A DNA stretch of 64,000 nucleotides. Origin: Sphingobacteriales bacterium 39-19. Lineage in GTDB: Bacteria > Bacteroidota > Bacteroidia > Chitinophagales > Chitinophagaceae. Positions 1-8,616 of this stretch are shown here, piece after piece; position 1 is the first letter of the stretch; each line of letters starts with the position of its first letter. The position numbers and the translations under genes were made by a program. Under the pieces are notes generated by a model. It had not been told where the DNA came from. It worked only from the letters and a program-made list of their open reading frames with translations, and did no database searches. The stretch lies in contig MKTX01000007.1 of assembly GCA_001898465.1 (NCBI GenBank), positions 186,001 through 250,000 of the forward strand, read 5' to 3'.

Positions 1-324
1 TTTTTCTGCCATTGCCATCGTAATATACCCACCCATGCTATGGCCCAGCAGGGTAATGGTATGTATATTTTCTTTTAGTAAAATTTCATGTAAAATATCG
101 GCATAATCTTCCAGGGTTACTCCTTCTTTATCTGCATAAGAAGTGCCACCGCTGCCGGGTATATTGGGTGTAATAAGCAGGTAATTGTTTTTTAATTCGT
201 TTACCAAATGATGCCAAATACGGGCATCTTCTCCAAAGCCATGCAGCAACATAACCGGCCTTCCTTTTCCGGCCATGAAATATTGTATTGGAATACCCTG
301 GCAGGTAACCTGTTTTTTTTCCAT
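1..324 (-). CDS. alpha/beta hydrolase fold protein (3' part outside window)
   Basis: The first 108 codons of a gene that continues past the left edge, read by translating the reverse strand from the ATG at 322-324. The protein has an oxyanion-hole type HGFGE motif near residues 29-33 and the nucleophile elbow GHSMGG near residues 94-99, with the catalytic Ser in between, so it belongs to the alpha/beta hydrolase superfamily. No signal peptide is visible, so it is probably cytosolic. It starts only 4 nt after the stop of the DUF4105 gene and is probably cotranscribed with it. The substrate cannot be told: esterases, peptidases and haloperoxidase-like enzymes share these motifs, and the acid and His residues are out of view. 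Confidence 0.85.
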   Translation of the reverse strand, partial: MEKKQVTCQGIPIQYFMAGKGRPVMLLHGFGEDARIWHHLVNELKNNYLLITPNIPGSGGTSYADKEGVTLEDYADILHEILLKENIHTITLLGHSMGGYITMAMAEK

Positions 325-328
325 ACCC

Positions 329-1456
329 TCAATTTTTAAAAATAGCAATACTTCGGTATAACAATAATATTACAATGGGTATTAAAGCAATATTGAGTTG
401 CTGCGGTAAAAAATACCAGCTTAATAAAATAATGCCCATTAAAATAGCAGTTACTAAAAAATAAAATTTAAAACCTCTTTGCTGTTTACGAATGGTAAAG
501 GCAAAAAAAGTATGCGTTGGTAATGCCCATAATAAATTATAATTCTCTTTTGTCATGATGTGGTCGGTACCCCACCACATGAATACAAGCAGTATGCCCA
601 GCAGGCCCACCAGGAAGAATAAAGTAAAATCGGCAATCCTTAATAAAGAGCGCCATTGTAAAAAGGAGAATAAAATAAATACCATAAGAAGCAGGGTAAA
701 ACATACAAGCGGTGTAATGCCACTATTAACCGGCAGCGGGTTTTGCGGGGTGTATAAAATTCGGCTGCTTTGTACCATCACTTCGGGCCTGGCACTGTCT
801 AAGGCAATCATCAGGTTATCTGGCAAAAACTCTTGTTGTGCAACCGTCATTTGCTTATCCATGCGGGCGCCCAGTAAGAGATCGATCCCCAGCTTACTCC
901 AATATTTTTTATTCTTATCTAAATAGAAATGTATGGCATTCCTAAATGTGTATTGAACAGGCATTACCGGTGGTAACGGCGAAACAGGATGCTTATATTT
1001 TAAAATAATATCACGAAGCCGGGTAGTACAATTATCTAATACAAAATCATATTTGTACCAGCGGTTTTCTTCTTTTAAATTTTCGAGCAAGGCTTGCCGG
1101 ATCGCTATTTTTTCTGGGCCGGTAAGTTTTAATACCTGTTCTCTTACACCCCGGTCTTCCATTTGATAACTAAATAAAAAATCGTCAACGGGCTCAATGC
1201 TCAGGCAGTACAAGAGTTTGCCTTTTATAAATTTAGAATAAAAATCAGGGTCATTAAAATCAAAAGTGCCATAATTGTAAATAATATCCGTTACAGCATT
1301 GCTATCAATAACCCGTAAAGCGCTATGCCCAAAAGTAGAATAGAGTTCTTCTCCCGGTGTGCAGGTAAGAAGAGATATGCGTAACCGGGAACTATCTTGC
1401 CCGGTTGCCGTAAGGGTTGCCATGAAAACCAGGAAAATGAAAAATATTTTTTTCAT
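329..1456 (-). CDS. DUF4105 membrane protein, candidate Lnb-type lipoprotein N-acyltransferase
   Basis: A 375-residue protein. An N-terminal signal sequence (residues 1-19) is followed by a periplasmic DUF4105 domain (about 25-180), then several hydrophobic segments from about residue 248 to the end that look like five membrane helices. In the periplasmic domain, FGHSALR (near 42-48) supplies a His and DNCTTR (near 142-147) supplies a Cys, the pair expected of a thiol-type acyltransferase or NlpC-like fold. DUF4105 proteins of Bacteroides have been reported as lipoprotein N-acyltransferases (Lnb). Assigning this one to that role is inference from motif and topology. It lies 44 nt downstream of guaB on the same strand. 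The start is supported by the signal peptide beginning MKKIFF. Confidence 0.8.
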   Translation of the reverse strand: MKKIFFIFLVFMATLTATGQDSSRLRISLLTCTPGEELYSTFGHSALRVIDSNAVTDIIYNYGTFDFNDPDFYSKFIKGKLLYCLSIEPVDDFLFSYQMEDRGVREQVLKLTGPEKIAIRQALLENLKEENRWYKYDFVLDNCTTRLRDIILKYKHPVSPLPPVMPVQYTFRNAIHFYLDKNKKYWSKLGIDLLLGARMDKQMTVAQQEFLPDNLMIALDSARPEVMVQSSRILYTPQNPLPVNSGITPLVCFTLLLMVFILFSFLQWRSLLRIADFTLFFLVGLLGILLVFMWWGTDHIMTKENYNLLWALPTHTFFAFTIRKQQRGFKFYFLVTAILMGIILLSWYFLPQQLNIALIPIVILLLYRSIAIFKN

Positions 1457-1500
1457 GAAAATTCAAATTAAGGCAAATTACTTATTGCCAGCCCTGCATT

Positions 1501-2991
1501 TTACCTGCTATAATTGGGCGCTTCTTTGGTAATTGCAATATCATGTGCATGGCTTTCATGCATGCCGGCATTGGTGATTTTTACAAATTTAGCTTTTTGC
1601 AAAGTTTTTATATCGGGTGCCCCGCAGTAACCCATACCTGCTCTGAGCCCACCGGTAAACTGGTGTACTACTTCGCTGAGATTACCTTTATAAGGTACCC
1701 GTCCTTCAATGCCCTCGGGAACAAATTTTTTGATGTCTTCTTCTACATCCTGGAAATAACGGTCGCTGCTACCTTGTGCCATAGCGCCTAATGAGCCCAT
1801 ACCCCGGTATTGTTTAAATTTACGGCCTTCATAAATAATAGCTTCTCCCGGGCTTTCTTCGGTTCCTGCAAATACATTTCCCATCATTACACAATGAGCG
1901 CCTGCAGCCAGCGCCTTTACCATATCGCCGGTATATCGTATTCCTCCATCACTTATAATGCCTACGGTTTTTCCTTTTAATGCCTGGCTAACTTCTAATA
2001 CAGCGGTTATTTGCGGCACACCGGTACCTGTTACCACCCGGGTAGTACAAATTGAACCCGGGCCAATACCCACTTTTACTGCATCGGCACCGGCATTGGC
2101 CAGCGCCTTTGCACCTTCCCCGGTAGCTACATTGCCGGCGATTACCTGCACCTTTTTAAATTGTTTTTTTATAGCTTTTAATTTATCTATTACGCCCCTG
2201 GTATGGCCATGTGCACTATCCAGGCAAATTACATCTACGCCTGCTTTATGCAGGGCTTCTACCCGGGCCATGATATCATTTGTTATACCTACCCCGGCGC
2301 CTACTAATAACCGGCCAAATTCGTCTTTAATGGCATGCGGGTGATTTTTAATTTTAAATATATCGCTGAAAGTGATGAGGCCCGTAAGCCGCCCTTGTTT
2401 ATCAACCACCGGCAGTTTTTCTATTTTTACTTTTTTAAATATTTGTTCTGCTTTTTTTAAATCCGTTCCTTCGGGGGCGGTTATTAAATTTTCCCGGGTC
2501 ATAATCTGGCTTACCGGAATTTTAAAATTGGTTTCAAAGCGAAGATCCCGGTTGGTTAATATGCCTATGAGTTTATGTTGTTCATCTACAATAGGGATAC
2601 CTCCTATTTTATTTTCTTTCATAAGCCTGAAAGCTTCCCCAATCGTGGCGTGGGGCCTTAATGTTATGGGATCCAGGATAAGCCCGTTTTCACTTCGCTT
2701 TACTTTGCGAACCTGCTCTGCCTGCTGATCAATACTCATATTTTTATGTAAGATACCCAGTCCTCCTTCCCGGGCCAGGGCAATGGCTAAACTGGCATCC
2801 GTAACGGTATCCATAGCGGCACTCAGCATGGGGATATTAAGTGTAATTGATTTGGTAAGGTTACTGCTAATATCCACATCACGGGGAAGTATATGAGAAT
2901 ATGCGGGTATTAATAATACATCATCAAAAGTGAGCCCATCTGTAAACTTCGTTGATGAAAGATTGCGGGGGGAAGATTTTTTTGTTGCCAT
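1501..2991 (-). CDS. guaB: inosine-5'-monophosphate dehydrogenase
   Basis: Oxidises IMP to XMP with NAD+, the first committed step of GMP synthesis. The chain has the N-terminal barrel segment ([11 protein letters not shown] near residue 23), two CBS domains inserted at about 105-220 and the catalytic loop GPGSICTTR near residue 310 with the nucleophilic Cys. It continues with [10 protein letters not shown] for IMP phosphate binding and the flap motif RGMGS. Length about 496 residues is normal. I start at the ATG at 2991 (MATKKSS) rather than the longer reading to 3012: the extra residues resemble nothing in the family, and a TATTTTTG -7 box (minus strand, 3010-3017) overlaps the longer start. 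Cytosolic; dprA lies upstream on the same strand. Confidence 0.97.
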   Translation of the reverse strand: MATKKSSPRNLSSTKFTDGLTFDDVLLIPAYSHILPRDVDISSNLTKSITLNIPMLSAAMDTVTDASLAIALAREGGLGILHKNMSIDQQAEQVRKVKRSENGLILDPITLRPHATIGEAFRLMKENKIGGIPIVDEQHKLIGILTNRDLRFETNFKIPVSQIMTRENLITAPEGTDLKKAEQIFKKVKIEKLPVVDKQGRLTGLITFSDIFKIKNHPHAIKDEFGRLLVGAGVGITNDIMARVEALHKAGVDVICLDSAHGHTRGVIDKLKAIKKQFKKVQVIAGNVATGEGAKALANAGADAVKVGIGPGSICTTRVVTGTGVPQITAVLEVSQALKGKTVGIISDGGIRYTGDMVKALAAGAHCVMMGNVFAGTEESPGEAIIYEGRKFKQYRGMGSLGAMAQGSSDRYFQDVEEDIKKFVPEGIEGRVPYKGNLSEVVHQFTGGLRAGMGYCGAPDIKTLQKAKFVKITNAGMHESHAHDIAITKEAPNYSR

Positions 2992-3009
2992 GTGCAAAGG
3001 TAGCAAGTA

Positions 3010-3017
3010 CAAAAATA
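3010..3017 (-). promoter_or_regulatory. candidate -7 box (TATTTTTG) for guaB
   Basis: On the minus strand this reads TATTTTTG, matching the Bacteroidota -7 consensus TAnnTTTG, 18 nt before the guaB ATG. A second match, TACCTTTG (2995-3002), lies closer to the ATG and would leave almost no leader. No clear -33 TTTG is seen, so the call is tentative. Confidence 0.4.
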
Positions 3018-3054
3018 AAATGAGGCAACTAATACATAATTTTTTGAGCTGGCA

Positions 3055-4152
3055 TTATATATTTTGATACATTTTTCCCGGGAGGCTTCTCACAAGGCCT
3101 TCCATTTCCAGCATGAGCAGGGCTTGTGCAACATTACTGCTGCTTAAACTGGTTTTTAAATAAAGGTCATCAATATGTGTTTTCTCCTGCTGTTGTAAAA
3201 TGTCAAATATTATTTTTTGATCAGGGGGGAGATCTAAAAATAAGGCTCTTTGTTTTTTCACAGGTTTGGTATTTTCTTGCCAGTTCATTGCATTTAATAT
3301 ATCATTTGCATTACTTACCAATTGAGCTTTATTGGTTTTAATTAAATAATTGCAACCTTCACTCCGTGCATCGATGGTTCTGCCGGGCAGCGCAAATACA
3401 TCTTTGTTATAACTATTGGCTAATTCTGCGGTTATGAGGGAGCCGCCTTTTATGCCACTTTCAATTACCAAAAGGGCATCGCAAATACCTGCTACAATAC
3501 GGTTTCTTTTAGGGAAGTTTTGCTTATCGGGTTTAGTTTGTGAAATAAAATCGGTGAGAATTCCGCCTTGTTTCACCATTTGCCGGGCAAGCGCTTTATT
3601 TTCGGGCGGATAAATACGATCTAATCCATGCGCCACTACGGCAACGGTGGCCAGTTGTTGTTTTATTGCATTTTTGTGGGCAATCGTATCTACCCCAAAT
3701 GCCAGGCCACTTACAATAAGAATGCCGGAGCCTTGTAAATCGGATAGTAACTTTTCACAAAATTCTTTTCCATATTCACTGTTTTGCCGGGTCCCTACAA
3801 TAGAAATCACCCGGGCTGCATTCAAGTTCGCCTGGCCCTTAAAAAATAAAAGGGCCGGTGCATCATAGCAATGTAATAGCCGCCTGGGATATTGCGGATC
3901 ATGAATTGAAAAAACCTGTATGTTATGTTTTTCAATAAAAGCAATTTCTTTTTCACAGGAATCAAAATCAGAAAAAGATGCAATTTGCTGCGCTGCATGG
4001 CTGCCTATGGATTCTATTTTGGCCAGTTGTTTTACCGGTGTTGTAAAGATCGCTTCGGCAGTGGGGAAATGTTGCATTAAGATCTTAGCCCGAACCAAAC
4101 CTATCTTAGGTACCTGGGTAAGAGCCAGTTGATATAATAGGTCTTTGTTCAT
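3055..4152 (-). CDS. dprA: DNA-processing protein DprA (DNA protecting protein, RecA loader)
   Basis: DprA binds incoming single-stranded DNA and loads RecA during natural transformation. This 365-residue protein has an N-terminal helix-hairpin-helix region (about 1-65) and the Rossmann-like core (about 95-290). Core motifs are VGTRQNSEYG, SGLAFGVDTIAH, FPKRNRIVAG and GGSLITAELA. A C-terminal winged-helix domain (about 305-365) follows. All family motifs are intact. It lies 29 nt downstream of the PorE-like gene and 63 nt upstream of guaB, all on the minus strand. No competence machinery is adjacent, but an HhH-bearing outer membrane protein is encoded about 4.5 kb away. Confidence 0.95.
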   Translation of the reverse strand: MNKDLLYQLALTQVPKIGLVRAKILMQHFPTAEAIFTTPVKQLAKIESIGSHAAQQIASFSDFDSCEKEIAFIEKHNIQVFSIHDPQYPRRLLHCYDAPALLFFKGQANLNAARVISIVGTRQNSEYGKEFCEKLLSDLQGSGILIVSGLAFGVDTIAHKNAIKQQLATVAVVAHGLDRIYPPENKALARQMVKQGGILTDFISQTKPDKQNFPKRNRIVAGICDALLVIESGIKGGSLITAELANSYNKDVFALPGRTIDARSEGCNYLIKTNKAQLVSNANDILNAMNWQENTKPVKKQRALFLDLPPDQKIIFDILQQQEKTHIDDLYLKTSLSSSNVAQALLMLEMEGLVRSLPGKMYQNI

Positions 4153-4181
4153 ACAATACGTAGGAACAATATTACAAAATT

Positions 4182-6113
4182 TTAGTTTGAAATAATCTTT
4201 AATTCAGTACGCCGGTTATGGGCCCGTCCTTCTTCGGTATCATTATCTGCAATGGGTTTTGTTTCACCAAATCCTTTTGTACTGAGCCTGCTGGCGGCTA
4301 TTCCTCTACCGGTTAAATACTGAACTACTGATTTTGATCGGTTCATAGATAATAATAGGTTATCAGCAGGCTTGCCTACATTATCGGTATGCCCGCTAAT
4401 TTCAATTTTGGTGGCGGGATTATCTTTCATTAATTGAACTACCCGGTCCAGTTCCATTTCCGATTGGGGTTTTAAGGCTGTTTCCTTACTGTCGAAAAAA
4501 ATGTTTTTCAATACAATAGAAGCACCCGCCTCCAGGGGTTGCAGGGGGATATCAATCACAATTGCTGTATCGATATTTCCCTTCAGCAACGAAAAGTTAT
4601 CAGAATAAAATAAATATCCTTTACGGTTTACATTAAATGCATAATCTTTTCCGGCAGGCAGGGTAACCAAAAAATGGCCCGTTTCATCGGTTTGTAATTT
4701 AGATGTATTGACTCCCCCCAATTCTGAAACTTCTACTGATGAAGGTAAACCTTGTTTTGTTTTATTATCATAAACCCGGCCCTTTACCCAAAGTGTTTTT
4801 AATGCACTGATGTCATCTCTTAGGGTAAATGAATACAGGTCAAGTCCTCCCCGGGTATCGGTACCATCGCTGGCATAATAAGAGGTTTTACCATCGCTGG
4901 CTACAATAAGCGAACCTTCATCATCAATTGTATTAATGGGGTAACCCAGGTTTAGCGGGGTACCCCAGGTATTATCATTTGTTTTTTTGCTCACAAATAA
5001 ATCGGTATTCCCATAGCCCGGCCATCCATTGCTGTTAAAATATAAAGTTTGATTATCGGCATGTATAAAAGGGCATCCTTCATCGGCACTGGTGTTGATG
5101 GTGGGCCCCAGGTTTTTAGGTTCACTCCATTGCCCGTTTTCTTTTTTGCTGCTTACCCAAATATCTTTTCCCCCCAGGCCGCCTAAGCGGTTGCTGCTAA
5201 AGTATAAATCTTTTTTATCGGGCGACAAGGAAGGCGATGACTCCCAAAACTCAGTGTTGATCACACCGAGTAAGTTTTCAGGCTCCGTCCAGCCGCCATT
5301 TTTTGTTTGATAGGCAATATATAAATCACAACTACCTTTTCCTTCGGGATAATTACAGCCGGTAAAAATTAAAATGCTTCCGTCCTGGGCAATTGTTTGG
5401 GCGCCTTCGTTGAGATTGGTGTTTATTTTACCGGGAATGGGCCTGGCTTTAACCCAATGCCCATTTATGAAGTCAGTTCCATAAAAATCTTCATCATTAT
5501 TCATCCGCCGGGTAAAGATCATTTTCTTACCATCGATTGTTAATGACGGAAAATATTCCAGCCAACGGGTATTGATACTGTCGCCCATATTTGTGGGGGT
5601 AAATACATAACCTTTTGTGTTGTGGTCTTTTTCATATTGCAGGGCAAATTCATAAGTGCTTTTCCTGTATTCACCTGCTTTTTTACTTTGTTCATTTAGC
5701 CGGGGGTTTTCTAAAAACCGGTTTACAATTTGTAATGCCTTGTCAAACCGTCCCAGTCCTGCCAGCGAAATAGAATAGGGGAGGTCATATACTTTTGAGT
5801 ATACACTATCCATTTGCATGGCTTTTTCAAAATCGGCTACCGATGCCGGGTAATTCCGGAGGTTAGCGTATATGCCGGCACGTGAAAGGTACACATCCAC
5901 AAAGTTGGCATCATAGCGAAGGGCTTCCTGTAAATGGGTAATGGCTTCTGTGAGTTTTCCTTCCCGGGCTTCTTCATAAGCTTGTGCGTAAACGTCGCCT
6001 GCTTTTTTATTTACCTTATCGGGGTCATACCATTGTGCCATACTGGTGAGCCGGCAACCTGCAATGATCAAGAAACCTAAAATAATAATACGAGAGGTAT
6101 AAGAGATTTTCAT
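4182..6113 (-). CDS. PorE-like lipoprotein: TPR, PD40 propeller, CRD, OmpA domain
   Basis: A 643-residue envelope protein. The N-terminus is a lipoprotein signal with lipobox IAGC (Cys20). Then come TPR repeats (about 30-160) and a WD40-like/PD40 beta-propeller (about 180-430, with repeated SPSLSPDKKDLYFSSN-like blades). A carboxypeptidase-regulatory-like domain (about 440-525) and a C-terminal OmpA peptidoglycan-binding domain (about 535-643, with ISGHTDNVG and NRRTELKI) complete it. Lipobox plus this domain order matches PorE of Porphyromonas gingivalis, a T9SS component that anchors to peptidoglycan. The domains are seen in the sequence; the PorE function is inference, since other OmpA/PD40 lipoproteins share this plan. 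Two T9SS cargo proteins in the window make a T9SS role plausible. Confidence 0.8.
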   Translation of the reverse strand: MKISYTSRIIILGFLIIAGCRLTSMAQWYDPDKVNKKAGDVYAQAYEEAREGKLTEAITHLQEALRYDANFVDVYLSRAGIYANLRNYPASVADFEKAMQMDSVYSKVYDLPYSISLAGLGRFDKALQIVNRFLENPRLNEQSKKAGEYRKSTYEFALQYEKDHNTKGYVFTPTNMGDSINTRWLEYFPSLTIDGKKMIFTRRMNNDEDFYGTDFINGHWVKARPIPGKINTNLNEGAQTIAQDGSILIFTGCNYPEGKGSCDLYIAYQTKNGGWTEPENLLGVINTEFWESSPSLSPDKKDLYFSSNRLGGLGGKDIWVSSKKENGQWSEPKNLGPTINTSADEGCPFIHADNQTLYFNSNGWPGYGNTDLFVSKKTNDNTWGTPLNLGYPINTIDDEGSLIVASDGKTSYYASDGTDTRGGLDLYSFTLRDDISALKTLWVKGRVYDNKTKQGLPSSVEVSELGGVNTSKLQTDETGHFLVTLPAGKDYAFNVNRKGYLFYSDNFSLLKGNIDTAIVIDIPLQPLEAGASIVLKNIFFDSKETALKPQSEMELDRVVQLMKDNPATKIEISGHTDNVGKPADNLLLSMNRSKSVVQYLTGRGIAASRLSTKGFGETKPIADNDTEEGRAHNRRTELKIISN

Positions 6114-6180
6114 TCCGGAATATTAGGGAATGAAGATAAATCGAAAAACGGTAAAACCCGAGTGAGAAATTGTTAAATAC

Positions 6181-6804
6181 CTAGGGTACATGAATGTATT
6201 TATGAATTTGTAAAGAAAGTTCCCATTGTGGATGTTGTTTTATATAATCCACAATGAGGGGTGTTATGGCATTCGCTTTGCTCCATTCGGGTTGTAAATA
6301 AAGTTTGCAGTGGGAAGGCACTTGAGCAGCATATTGCTCTGCCCAGGCAAAATCTGATTTATTATAAATAATTATTTTAAGTTCATGGGCCTGCGCTATC
6401 ACCTGGGGTAACGGGGCTTTGAATTTTTTAGGAGACAAACATATCCAATTCCAGGCGCCACTTAAAGGAGAAGATCCGGATGTCTCTATATTTGTTTCGT
6501 AACCGGCTTCCATAAGAGCTTCACAAAGGCTATCCAGGTTATGCATCAGGGGTTCTCCGCCGGTAATCACTACCATGCGTGCTTTGGTTTTAGTTACGGC
6601 ATGCAGTAAGTCCCTTATTTCCATTTCAGGATGGGCCAATGCATCCCAGCTTTCTTTTACATCGCACCAGGTACAGCCTACATCGCAGCCGCCTAAGCGA
6701 ATAAAATAGGCGGCCTTCCCCTGGTGGAAACCTTCGCCCTGCAGGGTGTAAAAATGTTCCATCACAGGTAAGCGGGCTGTTTTATGTAAAGCAGGTTTAG
6801 TCAA
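6181..6804 (-). CDS. queE: 7-carboxy-7-deazaguanine synthase QueE (radical SAM)
   Basis: Radical SAM enzyme that contracts 6-carboxytetrahydropterin to 7-carboxy-7-deazaguanine, the ring-forming step on the way to preQ0 and queuosine. The cluster motif is CDVGCTWC (C-x3-C-x2-C, about residues 40-47). It is preceded by the substrate-side TLQGEG motif and followed by [11 protein letters not shown]. Length (207) is typical. It overlaps the 3' end of folD by 8 nt, so the two are translationally coupled. The downstream pathway enzyme tgt lies about 16 kb away in the same window. Cytosolic. Confidence 0.93.
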   Translation of the reverse strand: MTKPALHKTARLPVMEHFYTLQGEGFHQGKAAYFIRLGGCDVGCTWCDVKESWDALAHPEMEIRDLLHAVTKTKARMVVITGGEPLMHNLDSLCEALMEAGYETNIETSGSSPLSGAWNWICLSPKKFKAPLPQVIAQAHELKIIIYNKSDFAWAEQYAAQVPSHCKLYLQPEWSKANAITPLIVDYIKQHPQWELSLQIHKYIHVP

Positions 6805-7684
6805 TTAATTTTCTATTTCGTACAGTGGCGTTAAATGTATTCATTAATAATGCGGCAATGGTCATTAAACCAACCCCGCCCGGCACCGGGCTGATATAGG
6901 AGCATTTGGGAGCTACTTCGTCAAATTTTACATCACCTGCCAGGCGGTATCCGTTTTTCTTACTTTCATCTTTTATCCTGTTAATGCCTACGTCTATTAC
7001 AATGGCATTTTCCTTTACCATATCTCCGGTAAGAAATGCCGGTTTTCCTAAGGCCGCCACAATAATATCTGCCTGCAGGCATAAGGCTTTCAGGTTTTTT
7101 GTTTTGCTATGGCATAAGGTTACGGTACAGTTTCCATAAGGCATATTCTGGCTTAATAAAATACTCATAGGGCGGCCTACTATATTACTTCTCCCAATCA
7201 CTACAGCATGCTTTCCCTCCATTTCAATTTGGTAATGCTTCAGCATCAGCATGATTCCGTAAGGGGTAGCGGCTATAAAAGCCGGCATCCCTTGCACCAA
7301 CCTGCCCACATTTGAGGGATGGAACCCATCCACATCTTTATCCGGATTTATCAGGTTAATAACCTTTTCTTCTTTTATATGTTTGGGTAAAGGCAGTTGA
7401 ACTAGGATGCCATCAATATCAGCATTCTCATTGAGCGCTATAATGTTTTGTAATAATTCCTCTTCTCCCACATTCTCTTCAAGCCGGATCAATGTGCTTT
7501 GAAAGCCTATTTCCTCACAATTTTTTATTTTGCTGGCTACATAGGTTTCACTGGCTCCGTTGTTACCTACCAATACGGCAGCCAGGTGAGGGGTTTTACC
7601 CCCTGTTTTTTTAAAATTTATTAATTTTTCTTTTATTTCCTGTTTTACAGCATGAGCAACCGTTTTACCATCTAAGATTTGCAT
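6797..7684 (-). CDS. folD: methylenetetrahydrofolate dehydrogenase / cyclohydrolase FolD
   Basis: Bifunctional enzyme that interconverts 5,10-methylene-, methenyl- and 10-formyl-tetrahydrofolate using NADP+. Family motifs are all present: [15 protein letters not shown] with the catalytic Lys near residue 56, VQLPLPKH, the dinucleotide-binding [14 protein letters not shown] near 165, and [10 protein letters not shown] near 265. Length 295 is standard. It is the first gene of a long minus-strand run (folD, queE, PorE-like, dprA, guaB, DUF4105, hydrolase). A TAATTTTG box lies just upstream. glyA, the other one-carbon enzyme in this window, is elsewhere (29585-30871). Confidence 0.97.
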   Translation of the reverse strand: MQILDGKTVAHAVKQEIKEKLINFKKTGGKTPHLAAVLVGNNGASETYVASKIKNCEEIGFQSTLIRLEENVGEEELLQNIIALNENADIDGILVQLPLPKHIKEEKVINLINPDKDVDGFHPSNVGRLVQGMPAFIAATPYGIMLMLKHYQIEMEGKHAVVIGRSNIVGRPMSILLSQNMPYGNCTVTLCHSKTKNLKALCLQADIIVAALGKPAFLTGDMVKENAIVIDVGINRIKDESKKNGYRLAGDVKFDEVAPKCSYISPVPGGVGLMTIAALLMNTFNATVRNRKLID

Positions 7685-7688
7685 GGCG

Positions 7689-7696
7689 CAAAATTA
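7689..7696 (-). promoter_or_regulatory. candidate -7 box (TAATTTTG) for folD
   Basis: Minus-strand TAATTTTG, a match to TAnnTTTG, only 4 nt before the folD ATG. If used, the mRNA would be almost leaderless, or folD would start a little later. No -33 TTTG is evident. Confidence 0.35.
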
Positions 7697-7779
7697 TTTA
7701 AAGTGAATCTCTTTCAAGAATATTTTTATAAGTCTCATTCTTATTTTTTAATTAACTTGGGCAGAGATGAAAATAAATT

Positions 7780-8616
7780 ATGAGTAAATTTTTACCATTT
7801 GTTTGCTATATACTATTTTTTAGTTTTATAACGCATTCGGGTCATTCACAAACATTGCGCTATCATATAAGTATGCCCTATACCAGTATGAGCGCATATT
7901 CTAACCAACAAACAGATCCTTTTTCCTTTACCCAAAACCAGGCCGCCCTGGCCCGGGTTTCCTATGCAAGTGCAGGGGTGTACGGGGAACGGCGGTTTAT
8001 GCTAAATGAAAACAGTGCCTATGCACTGGCGGTGGCGTTACCCACATCGTTGGGTAATATTGGTATCCAGGCAAATTATGCCGGGTTTGCAGATTTTAAT
8101 GAAAATAAACTGGCATTGGCATATGGGAGGTCGCTGGGTAAAGCGGTTGATATTGGCATCCAGTTTAATTATTATAGTTACCGGATTCCTGCCTATGCAG
8201 GGGCTTCCTCTGTTAATGCAGAACTGGGCGCCATATTACATGTAACCGATAAGTTAAATGCCGGCGTGCAGGTAAGCAATCCCGTACCTGTAAAATTAGG
8301 AAAACAGTCAGATGAGCAATTAGCATCCGTATATAGCTTTGGCCTGGGTTACGACGCTTCTGATCATTTTTATGTGAGTGCAGAAATTGTGAAAGAAGAA
8401 GATAAGGCAGTAAGTGTAAATGCGGGTATTCAATACCAGTTTGCAAAACAATTTTTTGCCCGTGCGGGCATGGTAAGCGCTACAGGCAGTGGTTATGCGG
8501 GTGCCGGGGTGGCCTGGAAGAATGTAAGGCTGGATATTGCTACCGGTTACCACCCGCAATTAGGATTTTCACCAGGCCTTATGCTTATTTATCATTTTAA
8601 GCAGGAAAAATTATGA
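7780..8616 (+). CDS. PorV/PorQ-like outer membrane beta-barrel protein
   Basis: A 278-residue secreted protein with an N-terminal signal peptide (about 1-23, ending GHSQ). Alternating beta-strand segments rich in Gly and aromatic residues run to a C-terminal strand (GLMLIYHFK). The opening region (PYTSMSAYSNQQTDPFSFTQNQAALA, shown here split as PYTSMSAYSN and DPFSFTQNQA) resembles the 'DPS...NPA' start seen in PorV/PorQ-family proteins. In that family some members are T9SS shuttles. The last 4 nt (ATGA) overlap the start of the HhH-barrel gene, so the two are translationally coupled and probably act together at the outer membrane. Family assignment is by pattern, and the function is unknown. 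Confidence 0.65.
   Translation: MSKFLPFVCYILFFSFITHSGHSQTLRYHISMPYTSMSAYSNQQTDPFSFTQNQAALARVSYASAGVYGERRFMLNENSAYALAVALPTSLGNIGIQANYAGFADFNENKLALAYGRSLGKAVDIGIQFNYYSYRIPAYAGASSVNAELGAILHVTDKLNAGVQVSNPVPVKLGKQSDEQLASVYSFGLGYDASDHFYVSAEIVKEEDKAVSVNAGIQYQFAKQFFARAGMVSATGSGYAGAGVAWKNVRLDIATGYHPQLGFSPGLMLIYHFKQEKL

Noticed and set aside
1958..2728. Plus-strand frames of 118-128 codons across guaB
   Set aside because: Antisense to a complete guaB with catalytic loop; no family look.
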